Below are positions 1-9,056 of a stretch of 44,368 nt of DNA, piece after piece. Below the pieces are notes generated by a model. It had not been told where the DNA came from and did not search any database. It saw only the letters and a program-made list of their open reading frames with translations. Within the stretch, counting starts at the first letter, position 1; each line of letters begins with the position of its first letter. The stretch is from Acidobacteriota bacterium. Lineage in GTDB: Bacteria > Acidobacteriota > Blastocatellia > RBC074. The stretch covers positions 1 through 44,368 of the forward strand of contig JAFDVL010000025.1 of the NCBI GenBank assembly GCA_018268995.1, in the 5' to 3' direction. The position numbers were made by a program, and so were the translations under genes.

Positions 1-701
1 CCGATGAGTGGAAATGTCGCGCGTTCGGTGTGCGTGTTGAATTGCGAGAATTCGATGTGCGCCGTGAACGCGCGCTGTTCGCGGGCGTAATAGCGTTTGG
101 TCGTCGCTTCGGGTTGTTTTTCTGCACGCGCAATCACTTCGCGCAAGGCGTATTCTGCGGCGGCAAGATAGCGGCTGATTTGCACGTGTGACACGCCCAG
201 CGCCTCACCGGATTTATTGAAGCGATAACGTTCGCCGTCCTCGGGCAGCAGTTCTTTGACTTGCAGCCACGGCGCACCGAGTATGTCGCGCAACGTGTTT
301 TCGTATTCGTAGCGATTCATCCGCCGCAGCACAGCGCGGCCTTCACGACGAATGCGCGCCGCATCTGCCGCAATCATGGGTTCCGCCAGCGCTTTTAGAA
401 ATCCTGCGCGTGTTGTGGCATCTGGCTGCGGCATACTCTTCGGCGGCATCTCGCCAGCTTGCACGCGGTCGTGGACTTTGACCCAGGTGGCAAATGTCTG
501 CGCATCGGTAAAATCAGGCTTGAGCGCAGTCAGATCAAGGTTGCCTTTTTTCGTGCGGCTGTCGTGACAGGCGAAGCAGTTCGTTTCCAAAAATTGCTGC
601 ACGCTAACCGCTGCTGTCGCGACGGGAGGCTTCGGGCGCACGGCCCACACGGTACTGAGACCCAGCACCAGAATTGCGATTGATTTGAATCGTCTTTTCA
701 T
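1..701 (-). CDS. DUF1592/DUF1587-type secreted cytochrome protein, 3' part outside window
   Basis: The reverse strand is open from an ATG at 699-701 to the window edge, giving 233 codons of an incomplete gene. The N-terminus ([20 protein letters not shown]) looks like a signal peptide. It is followed by a haem-c type CFACHD motif near residue 42, in a segment resembling the planctomycete cytochrome C domain (PSCyt1). Further on, [17 protein letters not shown] is characteristic of DUF1587, the usual start of the DUF1587-1592-1588-1585 array. The family is exported and of unknown function, common in Planctomycetes and Acidobacteria, and usually paired with DUF1552 or DUF1501 genes. Here it follows DUF1800 and DUF1501 genes in the same direction. 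The Shine-Dalgarno signal is weak. The family call is fairly safe; the role is unknown. Confidence 0.85.
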   Translation of the reverse strand, partial: MKRRFKSIAILVLGLSTVWAVRPKPPVATAAVSVQQFLETNCFACHDSRTKKGNLDLTALKPDFTDAQTFATWVKVHDRVQAGEMPPKSMPQPDATTRAGFLKALAEPMIAADAARIRREGRAVLRRMNRYEYENTLRDILGAPWLQVKELLPEDGERYRFNKSGEALGVSHVQISRYLAAAEYALREVIARAEKQPEATTKRYYAREQRAFTAHIEFSQFNTHTERATFPLI

Positions 702-786
702 GATCGGTTTGCAGAAGATGGTTATGAATGAAGTGCGTCGCATTCGTTGCGGCAACGACAATTCATTCTACAACGCTTATCGCGTG

Positions 787-972
787 GCAGGAAACTATCT
801 GAGCCTGCTGGCGCAATTGTTGGGGAAACGCGAAGCGCCTGGGAGCGCAAGCGGCTCGCTTGCTCAGCTTTAGCAGGGAATGCCATTCTTATCGGCGGAT
901 TCGCTTCTCAAGCCTCAGCAAGCGGGACGCTTGCGCTCCCAGGCGCTTCGCGTTTCGCAAATAGTTATCTGC
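787..972. repeat. Nested inverted repeat between DUF1501 and DUF1592 genes
   Basis: The inner arms, 825-853 and 928-956, are perfect 29-bp inverted complements separated by 74 bp; their core reads gcgcctgggagcgcaagc. Outer arms at 787-801 and 958-972 match at 12 of 15 positions. The right outer arm ends three bases before the DUF1501 stop codon (976-978). It resembles a REP/MITE-like palindrome and could act as a terminator or as an mRNA stabiliser. Confidence 0.8.
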
Positions 973-975
973 GAT

Positions 976-2346
976 TTATCCCATAAACCCGACATCGCGC
1001 ACTGCAAAACTTGGCAGCGTCGGGAAAACGCTGTCCAGTTGTGCATCTGTTGCCCCAAACCATTTTGCCAGCGTTGCGCCGTATTGTGAGAGCGATGTAT
1101 TCGGTAACATTGTGCCTCGGTTATCGGCGTAGTCGCTGTTGGTGGAATTGAAGTTGGCGTAGTTGGTCATCAACGGGAATTGCCCGTAAATGCGTCCCCC
1201 GCTGACTGCGCCGCCGATAATCATGTGATGATTGCCCCATCCATGATCCGTGCCGGAACCGCTTGGTTGCAACGTGCGCCCAAAGTCGGAGAGCGTAAAA
1301 GCGGTGACTTGATTGGCTACGCCCAGTTGCACAGTGGCATCGTAAAATGCTTTCAGCGCCTGACTCACTTGCCCCAGCAAAAACCCTTGTTGATAAGATT
1401 GCCCGCTGTGCGTATCAAAACCGCCCAGGCTACAGAAAAATACCTGTCGTCCGACGTTGAGTTGTGAGTTCAGACTGATAATACGCGCAATTTCTTGTAA
1501 TTGATTGCCTAAGGACGTGCCGGGAAAAGGGGTTTGCCAGGTGATATTGCTGGCAGCGTTTTTGAGGATTGGATTCAGTGCCAGCGCATCTGCGATGGAT
1601 TTGTTCGCCGCGTTGATAATTGAATTGCCGCTGTCGGTTGTGGCGATTTGCTGTTGTGCCGCCGCGCGAGCTTGTCCAGCGCTGGCGGGGTACAAGTTCA
1701 TGGCCGTTTGGTCAAGCGCATTGCCGGGTTGCAGACTGGTGCCGACTACCTGATTGCCCGCGCAGAAGATGGATGGGCTGTTCATGGCAATCGCTACGGG
1801 AAAGTTTGTGTTTGCATTGTTCGCTTGTAGCCAATCCAGGGTTCGCCCGCCCCAACCTGAACTGCCGCCGGAACTGGGAACGCCCGTTTGCATTTGCTGC
1901 ACCTGATCAGAATGCGAGCGCAATTGCGTGGGCAACGGAAAACTGGGATTCGAGAGATTGGCATACAGTGTTGGTTGCACCAGCATTCCAACATTGGCTA
2001 GAAACGCGGCTTTGCCCTGTGTGAACAACGCCTGAACTTCCGGCATCGCATTATGCACGCCCATTGCACCGAGGTTGGGGTCGGTGATGTCCAGGAGCTG
2101 GTTAAGTGACAGCGCGAAGCCGGATGAACTGCGAGCGGCCAAATACGCGTTATGTTGCGCGCTGTTTTTTGAAACAAGCATGTTGTGGCCGTCATTGCCG
2201 CCGAATAAAAACAGGCATACCAGCGCCTTGTAATCTTGTGCTGCTGCTGCCTGCGTCATCTTCAATCCACCCAGTCCAGCCAACATGCCAAAACTCGCGC
2301 CCAACTGTAAAAACTTCCGTCGGTTAATCGTATTTTCTGTGTTCAT
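976..2346 (-). CDS. DUF1501 domain protein with Tat signal
   Basis: 456 residues. The N-terminus carries a twin-arginine signal (NRRKFLQLGASFGML followed by a hydrophobic stretch and AAAAQ), as is usual for DUF1501 proteins, which belong to the alkaline-phosphatase/sulfatase-like superfamily. Family hallmarks include LVCLFLFGGNDGHNMLV near residue 45, SLGGFDTHSGQ around the middle, and FTLSDFGRTLQPSGSGTDHG followed by WGNHH towards the end. The start at 2346 is chosen because GAGGA lies six bases upstream; an upstream in-frame ATG at 2382 would add 12 residues with no gain. The gene follows the DUF1800 gene with an 83-bp gap, a classic pairing suggesting one exported system of unknown function. 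Confidence 0.93.
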   Translation of the reverse strand: MNTENTINRRKFLQLGASFGMLAGLGGLKMTQAAAAQDYKALVCLFLFGGNDGHNMLVSKNSAQHNAYLAARSSSGFALSLNQLLDITDPNLGAMGVHNAMPEVQALFTQGKAAFLANVGMLVQPTLYANLSNPSFPLPTQLRSHSDQVQQMQTGVPSSGGSSGWGGRTLDWLQANNANTNFPVAIAMNSPSIFCAGNQVVGTSLQPGNALDQTAMNLYPASAGQARAAAQQQIATTDSGNSIINAANKSIADALALNPILKNAASNITWQTPFPGTSLGNQLQEIARIISLNSQLNVGRQVFFCSLGGFDTHSGQSYQQGFLLGQVSQALKAFYDATVQLGVANQVTAFTLSDFGRTLQPSGSGTDHGWGNHHMIIGGAVSGGRIYGQFPLMTNYANFNSTNSDYADNRGTMLPNTSLSQYGATLAKWFGATDAQLDSVFPTLPSFAVRDVGFMG

Positions 2347-2369
2347 TATTTTCCTCATCTTCTTTTCAA

Positions 2370-2424
2370 CGCAAAAGCGCAAAGAGGCAAAAAGGCTTTT
2401 CTTCGTTCCTTTGCGTTAAAGACT
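2370..2424. repeat. Short imperfect inverted repeat between DUF1800 and DUF1501 genes
   Basis: Arms around aacgcaaa (about 2370-2385) and tttgcgtt (about 2409-2424) are complementary with a small bulge, and the interior repeats gcgcaaag-like strings. It lies in the gap between two same-strand genes, overlapping the leader of the DUF1501 gene. It may be a small member of the intergenic palindromes seen elsewhere in the window. Confidence 0.4.
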
Positions 2425-2429
2425 TTCTT

Positions 2430-5294
2430 CTACCGTTGCACCAAATGCTCGCCGGACAGGGCGGTCAAATAGATGGCAGACATGACGCGCTGATTGTTGT
2501 CAGACATCGCGGGCAACGAATTGCTGATGGCCGTGCGGGTGCTTGCTGACATCCGGCCATAAAGCAGCGCGTTGTCTACGGCATTGATCAACTGCGTCGA
2601 ATTGCCTGCGAGGTTGATGAATGGTTGCAGCACGGGATTGATCGGCCACGGATTGTAAATCAGCGAGTAGAAAAAATTGCCGCGATTGATGGCATCGCTC
2701 GGCGAGAAGATTTGAAACTCCGGCCCGAACAAACCACCCGATTTCGGGATGCGGAACATTGGTGAGTAATGCCCAAACACCGAAGGCGCATCCAGCATCC
2801 CTTCGTTCATGTTGGAGAAGAGATAGGCGAAATTGGAGGCGCTGCCGAGGTTGATGTTCAGTGCGCGCGCAAACGCAATCGTATGTTGCACGGGCGTGCG
2901 CAAGCGACCGAAATTCGCAGGCGGCGCATCGTTGCGCGCTTCCTGATCCATAATGATCGCTGCAATGACCGACTTCATATCGCCATTCGTGTTTTTGAAA
3001 ACATTGGCAACACGCGAAACATACGCCGCGCTTGGGTTGCTGGTGACCAGCGCACGAATCAAGCGCAGGGAAATGAAAGGTGCGACATTGGGATGATTGA
3101 AAATAATCTCAATCGCGCCGTCCACATCCTGCTGTGCGGTTTGGTTGGCGGGCAGCGTTTGACCGAGGAAGGTCTTTGACATCGTGAGATGCTTGCCCGG
3201 CACCGGAATCATTGCCCCCGGATAATAATTCCAGTTGCCACCAGAACCGGTTGTTCCCGCCGCATTGCTGTATGTCCAACCTGTCAAGGCGCGCGCCAGT
3301 TGCTGGACATCGCTTTGCGTGTACGTCGGAATCGGATTGCCATTGCCATCCAGCATTTGCGAGCCGTCCTGATTGAGCATGAACAATCCAATCGAGAACA
3401 ACTGCATCACTTCGCGCGGATAGTTTTCATTTGGTGCGCCCGCCGCGACACCGCTGTTGACGAGGTCGAGGTATTTGCCCATCGAAGCGTCCAGCGTCAG
3501 CTCTTTCAGCATCGTCTTGTAATTTCCAAACGCATTGCGGCTGAGCAATTGCAGCCACGGCACAATCTCATTGCCGTTTGTGTTTTTGTTCGATGCGACG
3601 ACAAGGATTTCGCTCAGCGCATAGATCACGCGTTGCCGCAATTGATCCTGTCCCTGATAGGCATTGGCAAAGAATGCATTGATCGCATCCGACCGCGTCG
3701 CGGTGGCAGCCGAAGGCCACGGCGATTCAGATGTGTTGAATTGCTGATCCAGAAATGCCTGCATCCCGACTTGTCGGACGTGTGCCATCAATGCTGGCGT
3801 CGGCCCGAAAGTCGTTTGATCTAAAAATCTGCCGTACGTGATCGCCTGCGGATCTGTCAATGAGGCATTGGTCGAGCTTTTGGTCGCATTATCCACCTGG
3901 CTGATAGCCGTGATTGTCACATAGCCTGCTGCTGGAATTGCGCCTGGCGCGGTGTACAAGCCGGAAGCTGAAATCGTTCCATTGGCGGGATCGCCGCCCG
4001 TTGTTCCATTGACCTGCCACGTTACCGCTTGATTCGCATTGCCTGTCACTGTCGCAGTGAATTGCTGTGTTGTGCCTACCTGCACGCTGGGCGCGATGGG
4101 GGTCAGGCTCACTACAAGTGCCGGCGAGAGCGTAATTGTAGCGTTTGCTCTCTTGGTCGCATCCGCCTGACTGACCGCTGAAACGGTGATCGTGCCTGCG
4201 GGAACTGTGGCCGGGGCCGTGTAAAGGCCGCTGTTGCTAATTGTGCCGACCGTTGCGCTACCGCCTGTTGAATTGTTTACCTGCCACGTCACCGCCGTGT
4301 TGGCCGAGCCCGTTACTGTTGCAGAGAACTGTTGTGTTGCACCTGTCAATAAAGCGGCGCTGGTTGGCGTGATGCTGACTGCAACAGGCGTTGGCGTTGG
4401 TGTCGGACTTGGATTCCCGCCCACTGTCACGATTGCGGAGCCTTGCCGTTCACTGTTTGCGGCGCTGACCGCGCGAATGGTGACGGGCGAGGCAGGTGCT
4501 GTGCCCGGTGCTGTGTAAAGTCCGTTGGAAGTAATTGTCCCATTCACACTGCCACCAATGACATACCACCAGACCTGTGTGGTTGGCGCGCCTGTGACGG
4601 TTGCGGTGAACTGTTGCTGCGAACTGGTTGCGACGCTGGTGGTCGCAGGTGCGACACTGACAAGAATGCCTTGGCCAAACTCGACCAATCGTTGTGTCGA
4701 AGTCGGATTGGTCGGGCCAGGATTGACAACGGTTACATATCCGCTGCCTGATGTCGCCACGTTGCTGGTGGCATTGATTTGTGTGGAGGAAACATAGGTC
4801 GTTGGCAACGCTACTCCGTTCAGCCTGACGACCGCTCCATTCACAAAATTACTGCCGTAAAGTGAAAAAGTTGTCGTACCCAGCGGCACTTTGCCGGGCG
4901 ACCACCAACTTATCGCTGGCGTCGGATTGCGGACGGTCAGCGTCGCGCTGGCTGAAACGGTAGCGTCCTCGACGCTCGTGGCTTTGATGGCTACCGGGTT
5001 GGTGACCGGAAGCGCAGCGGGTGCCGTGTATTTGCCGGTTGCATCAATCAATCCTACCGAAGGATTGCCGCCGGGAATGTCGTTGACCGACCACGTCACC
5101 GCAGTCATCGCGGCACCGCTGACCGTGGCCTTGAATTGTTGTGTGCTATTGATGGACAGCGTTTGGTTTACCGGATCAATGGTCACAACCACTGCCGGTG
5201 TAAAAGCTGCTGCCATCGGTGCCGCAAAAAAGCACGCTGTGACAGCAAATAACAAGATCAAATGTAGATAAGAGAGTCGTCGGAATAGACGCAT
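2430..5294 (-). CDS. Secreted DUF1800 protein with Ig-like (BIG2/TIG) repeats
   Basis: 954 residues. A signal peptide (residues 1-30, ending PMAAA) precedes about 450 residues of Ig-like repeats. Four BIG2-like modules each contain a TVTG...TW.V...G.I...G.YTAP pattern, and an IPT/TIG-like module (PAISWWSPGKVPLGTT, SLYGSNFVNGAVV) sits after the first. A short PTPTPTP linker lies in the middle. The C-terminal half is DUF1800: it begins at YGRFLDQTTFGPTPALM and has NYPREVMQLFSIGLFMLN and RALTGWTYS. The start at 5294 has GGAG six bases upstream; an ATG at 5306 is possible but lacks a ribosome site. The next gene is DUF1501, the standard partner. It is likely exported; its function is unknown. Confidence 0.93.
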   Translation of the reverse strand: MRLFRRLSYLHLILLFAVTACFFAAPMAAAFTPAVVVTIDPVNQTLSINSTQQFKATVSGAAMTAVTWSVNDIPGGNPSVGLIDATGKYTAPAALPVTNPVAIKATSVEDATVSASATLTVRNPTPAISWWSPGKVPLGTTTFSLYGSNFVNGAVVRLNGVALPTTYVSSTQINATSNVATSGSGYVTVVNPGPTNPTSTQRLVEFGQGILVSVAPATTSVATSSQQQFTATVTGAPTTQVWWYVIGGSVNGTITSNGLYTAPGTAPASPVTIRAVSAANSERQGSAIVTVGGNPSPTPTPTPVAVSITPTSAALLTGATQQFSATVTGSANTAVTWQVNNSTGGSATVGTISNSGLYTAPATVPAGTITVSAVSQADATKRANATITLSPALVVSLTPIAPSVQVGTTQQFTATVTGNANQAVTWQVNGTTGGDPANGTISASGLYTAPGAIPAAGYVTITAISQVDNATKSSTNASLTDPQAITYGRFLDQTTFGPTPALMAHVRQVGMQAFLDQQFNTSESPWPSAATATRSDAINAFFANAYQGQDQLRQRVIYALSEILVVASNKNTNGNEIVPWLQLLSRNAFGNYKTMLKELTLDASMGKYLDLVNSGVAAGAPNENYPREVMQLFSIGLFMLNQDGSQMLDGNGNPIPTYTQSDVQQLARALTGWTYSNAAGTTGSGGNWNYYPGAMIPVPGKHLTMSKTFLGQTLPANQTAQQDVDGAIEIIFNHPNVAPFISLRLIRALVTSNPSAAYVSRVANVFKNTNGDMKSVIAAIIMDQEARNDAPPANFGRLRTPVQHTIAFARALNINLGSASNFAYLFSNMNEGMLDAPSVFGHYSPMFRIPKSGGLFGPEFQIFSPSDAINRGNFFYSLIYNPWPINPVLQPFINLAGNSTQLINAVDNALLYGRMSASTRTAISNSLPAMSDNNQRVMSAIYLTALSGEHLVQR

Positions 5295-5865
5295 GGCGTT
5301 CTCCATAGGAATTGAGGTGATTGGGGGCTGACGGGGAAGCCTCCCAAGACAGATAATTCTGACGCGAGGATTGGACTCAAATCGGCGTCATCTGGCTACG
5401 ACGGACAAAATGAGTGGATATTGGCAGGAAAAAATTTTGGGAAAATTATCTTTCAGACAACGCTACAAAGTGGGGGAAATTCAATCATCCTGTGCAACTC
5501 GTTGGGATTCAGTGTGGGCGGGCGCTGATCACTTCTCATAAAATTTTCAGAAACATTTATGATCTGATTGCAGGCCGCTCTCAGGGATATTTCACAACTA
5601 TTCAGTTGACTTGATGGATCGCTTCGGCGTAGTTTCAGCAGCCGCGAGATCAGTAAGTATCATTGCCAATCGCGACAGAATTGGCGTGGGAAAGACGAAT
5701 TGTTCGCCATCTGCATTTTGAGCAAATGGATGAAAAAGCGCGGTTCTTCTTCGATTTCTCCTGATTCTCGCGTGTTTCAAGACTCCCCTGTTGAATTGAA
5801 TATTCTTGCCCCGACCTCACGAATTCTTAATCGAATTGAGGAGTCTATTTTCCGCACGTCTGACT
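5295..5865. other. Gene-free divergent intergenic region
   Basis: This 571-bp AT-richer stretch separates the minus-strand DUF1800 gene from the plus-strand CHAT gene, so it must hold at least two promoters. No convincing gene was seen: the short open frames have no family features or ribosome sites. A weak sigma-70-like pair (ttgact at about 5607, tagttt 18 bases on) and an AT-rich gaatattct at about 5798 are only suggestive. Confidence 0.5.
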
Positions 5866-8800
5866 ATGCGATTCATTCCACAGATTTTCTTCATATTATT
5901 GCTTCTTCTTTGTTGTCACATAGGAATGCCTGCTGCGCCTGCACTCAATCAAACAGATGAGGCTGCCTTACGGGCAATGATCGAAAAACTCTATGCCCAT
6001 TGGGCGAATAAAGATGTGGAATCCTATTCCGGTTTGTGGAGCGTTGACTCTGCGCTCCTAAATCGGCGACGCGAAGCGTTACAAAAGGAGTTTACCGCCA
6101 ATGAAAAAATCGAAGTCCTGACACTCAACTTTGCCCGCTTCAAAATCGAAGGCAATCAGGCAGAAGTTCGGGTGAATCTAACGTTTCGCCTGACGAATCG
6201 AGCGGCGAAAATCGTGACCGAAACCCGTCATCGTTTGCTGGAATGTGTGCTGGAAGCCAACACCTGGCGCATTAAGCGTGAAGTTGGCGCAGAAGAAAAT
6301 CTGGCCGCCGCATTAGCCGGAACACCTGCTGTCACCGAACGTGACGCGCTATTGGCAGCGAATACAGATTTAGTGAATGAAACGTTAGGCATTGCTTTAC
6401 TGGACGACTCGCAGCGTGCGCTCAGTCGGCAACAGCCTGGGCGAGCGATGCTGGCATTACAGTTGGCAAATGAACTTGGGACCAAGATCGGAACGCCTCT
6501 GCTGGTTGCGCGGTCGCAGTATTATGTAGGTGAGTTCCTGCATACGCAGGGCGATTACCTCGGCACGTTGAATTCCTATCAGGAAAGCTTGCGCATTTTG
6601 CAGGCAGAAAAATACGCACCTGGCATTTTGGCGACGCTGAACAACATTGGCACGGTGCAAGCCGAGTTGGGGGATTATGAAGCTGCGCTGACGGCCTTTC
6701 AGCAGAGTTGGCGTTTGCTGGGCACGCAACGAGATGTGAATCTGGCGAGGGTCTTAACGAATCTGGGCAGCGTTTATCTTTCGCAGGGCAATTACCAACA
6801 AGCACTGCATCATTTGAATCAAAGCATTGAGTTGAGCAAATCTCTGTCTGACCCGCTGCGACAATCTATCGCCCTAAACTCGCTGGCTCGGTTGTATGCC
6901 GAACAAGGTGATGATGCACTGGCGGCAGATGCCTACGAGCAGGCGTTGGAACTGAGAAAAATTGCCAAAGATCAAATCGGATACGCCGATTTGTTATCCA
7001 ATTATGGTGTGTTTCAGGCAAGAAAAGGCCGCTACGACGAAGCACTCAAATATTATCAACAAGCCCTTGAATCCATTACCGAGACAGATAAATTACGCCG
7101 TGCCCGCATCCTGCAAAACATCGGGGATTTATATCGTCGCCAAAAACAATTCACTGCGGCGTTGAAGTCTTATGAGGAGAGTCTTGCCTTGCGTGAGGCC
7201 AGCAATTCAAAAGAAGGGTTGTCATTTACGCTGCACGGTCTGGCGGGATTGCACGCAGAACAAGGACGATATGAGCAGGCGATTACTTTGATTGAGCGAG
7301 CCTTGTCGTTGGCGCGTGAGGTAAATAATCGTGAACTATTGTGGCGAGAATACGACACAGCCGGAAAAATCTATGATCTGACGCAGAAACCCGCCGCCGC
7401 ACGTCACGCTTATGACGAATCCATTGCGGTGATTGAGGAACTCCGCGCGCAAGTGGTTGGCGGGGAACAACAGCAGGCGCAGTTTTTTGAGAGCAAACTT
7501 TCTCCCTTTCACGGCGTGATGCGAATTTTGCTGACGCAGCAAAATCTTACCGCTGCGCTTGGTTATGCGGAACGTTCCAAAGCCCGCGTCTTGTTGGATG
7601 TGTTGCGCGGTGGCCGGGCGGACATTGCCAAAGCGATGACGCCAGCCGAACAGGAAAAGGAAAAGGTCTTGCAACGCGAAATCGTTTCGCTCAACACGCA
7701 GCTTTATCTGACAAGCATTCGCAAGCAATCTGATCCGGCGCTAGTTCGTGAGTTGCAGTCGCGGTTGCAAAAATCCAGAACGAATCAGCAGGCCTTTCAA
7801 GCTGCCTTGTACGCCGCACACCCGGAACTGAAAGTGCAACGCGGTCAGACACTGGATTTCGATCTGCCGCAGGTTGCCGGGCGTTTGCTTGATTCACAAA
7901 CAGCCTTGCTGGAATATGTGGTCACAGATGACAAGACGTATCTGTTTGCCCTGACACAGGGCGCGGCAAAGGCTGGCAATGTGAATCTCCAACTATACGA
8001 GATCGCCGTTGACCGAGGAAAATTGAATACAGACGTAGAAGAATTTCGGCGTCAACTGGCAACCCACGAAATCACATTTGCCGCTGCTGCTGCCAATTTG
8101 TATGAGCGATTCGTCAAGCCTGCGGCAGCACAGCTCAAGGGCAAAACGAAACTGGTAATTGTGCGCGATGCGGGATTGTGGGAGCTGCCCTTTCAGGCAT
8201 TGAAAAATGAAGCCGGACGGTTTTTGATCGAAGATTTTGCGATTTCGTATGCGCCTTCGCTGGCGGCACTGGCTGAAATGACGCGGGTGCAGCAAAACCG
8301 CAGGCAGGAATCACGCACACCATCTGTTGTCGCCTTTGGCAATCCATCTTTTGGCGCGACGCGCGGCGCAACTGTTCCTATAAAAGTGGGATTTGCTCCC
8401 TTGCCCAGTACCGAAACGGAGGTCAATCAACTCGCCAAACTTTATGGCTCGGCACAGAGCAAAATTTATCTTGGTGCAGAAGCACGCGAAGAACGTCTGA
8501 AAGCAGAAGCCGGAAATGCCAGCGTTTTGCATCTGGCGACGCATGGCATTTTGAATGATGCCAGTCCGATGTATTCGCAAATCGTCCTCGCCCAGCCGGA
8601 CGAAAAAAGCAGTGAGGATGGTATGCTGGAAGCCTGGGAGGTCATGAAACTTGATTTGCAGGCGCAAGTGGCGGTGCTTTCCGCCTGTGAAACTGGGCGC
8701 GGGCGTATTGGCGCAGGCGAAGGCGTGATCGGCTTGACCTGGGCTTTCTTTGTCGCTGGCGCACCCGCTTCCGTCGTCAGTCAGTGGAAAGTGGACGCCG

Positions 8801-8967
8801 AAAGCACGTCAGAACTTATGCAGGAATTTCATCGTAATTTGCAGTCGCAGGAACGCAAAACAAAAGCGGAATCGTTGCGCGCCGCTGAATTGAAACTGCT
8901 GCAAAACCCCAAATATCGCCACCCGTTTTTCTGGGCGAGTTTCAGCCTGATTGGCGAAGGAAATTAG
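5866..8967 (+). CDS. Exported TPR-CHAT caspase-like protease protein
   Basis: 1033 residues from ATG 5866. The N-terminus (RFIPQIFFILLLLLCCHIGM) is a signal peptide or anchor. Residues about 30-125 resemble a SnoaL/NTF2-like fold. From about 185 to 520 there are eight or more TPR units (for example GDYLGTLNSYQESLRIL, GNYQQALHHLNQSIELS, GRYDEALKYYQQALESI). The C-terminal third is a CHAT domain: LHLATHGIL supplies the candidate catalytic His (H893) and VLSACETGRG the Cys (C941). A TTG at 5806 would extend the frame by 20 residues but hide the signal peptide. CHAT proteins are caspase-like peptidases, often triggered by partners. The next genes encode a sigma-like factor and an anti-sigma protein, which suggests a signalling module. 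Substrate unknown. Confidence 0.9.
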   Translation: MRFIPQIFFILLLLLCCHIGMPAAPALNQTDEAALRAMIEKLYAHWANKDVESYSGLWSVDSALLNRRREALQKEFTANEKIEVLTLNFARFKIEGNQAEVRVNLTFRLTNRAAKIVTETRHRLLECVLEANTWRIKREVGAEENLAAALAGTPAVTERDALLAANTDLVNETLGIALLDDSQRALSRQQPGRAMLALQLANELGTKIGTPLLVARSQYYVGEFLHTQGDYLGTLNSYQESLRILQAEKYAPGILATLNNIGTVQAELGDYEAALTAFQQSWRLLGTQRDVNLARVLTNLGSVYLSQGNYQQALHHLNQSIELSKSLSDPLRQSIALNSLARLYAEQGDDALAADAYEQALELRKIAKDQIGYADLLSNYGVFQARKGRYDEALKYYQQALESITETDKLRRARILQNIGDLYRRQKQFTAALKSYEESLALREASNSKEGLSFTLHGLAGLHAEQGRYEQAITLIERALSLAREVNNRELLWREYDTAGKIYDLTQKPAAARHAYDESIAVIEELRAQVVGGEQQQAQFFESKLSPFHGVMRILLTQQNLTAALGYAERSKARVLLDVLRGGRADIAKAMTPAEQEKEKVLQREIVSLNTQLYLTSIRKQSDPALVRELQSRLQKSRTNQQAFQAALYAAHPELKVQRGQTLDFDLPQVAGRLLDSQTALLEYVVTDDKTYLFALTQGAAKAGNVNLQLYEIAVDRGKLNTDVEEFRRQLATHEITFAAAAANLYERFVKPAAAQLKGKTKLVIVRDAGLWELPFQALKNEAGRFLIEDFAISYAPSLAALAEMTRVQQNRRQESRTPSVVAFGNPSFGATRGATVPIKVGFAPLPSTETEVNQLAKLYGSAQSKIYLGAEAREERLKAEAGNASVLHLATHGILNDASPMYSQIVLAQPDEKSSEDGMLEAWEVMKLDLQAQVAVLSACETGRGRIGAGEGVIGLTWAFFVAGAPASVVSQWKVDAESTSELMQEFHRNLQSQERKTKAESLRAAELKLLQNPKYRHPFFWASFSLIGEGN

Positions 8968-8972
8968 TCATT

Positions 8973-9056
8973 GGTCATTAGTCACTTGTCATCGGTTGCG
9001 AACGGTACTTGCGCCATGACCAATGGCCAATGACCAATGACAAGTGACTAATGACC
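8973..9056. repeat. Inverted repeat overlapping a start codon
   Basis: Perfect 20-bp arms at 8973-8992 (ggtcattagtcacttgtcat) and 9037-9056 flank a 44-bp interior that repeats gaccaatg-type strings. The left arm begins five bases after the CHAT stop codon, and the right arm contains the ATG (9051) of the sigma-like gene. In that frame a TGA at 9045-9047 blocks any earlier start. Confidence 0.9.

Noticed and set aside
5414..5614. 66-codon plus-strand frame in the divergent gap
   Set aside because: No ribosome site, no signal or domain, and composition like the surrounding non-coding DNA.
5607..5636. Sigma-70 promoter ttgact/tagttt for the CHAT gene
   Set aside because: The -10 is poor and the site is about 230 bp from the start; not strong enough to list as a feature.
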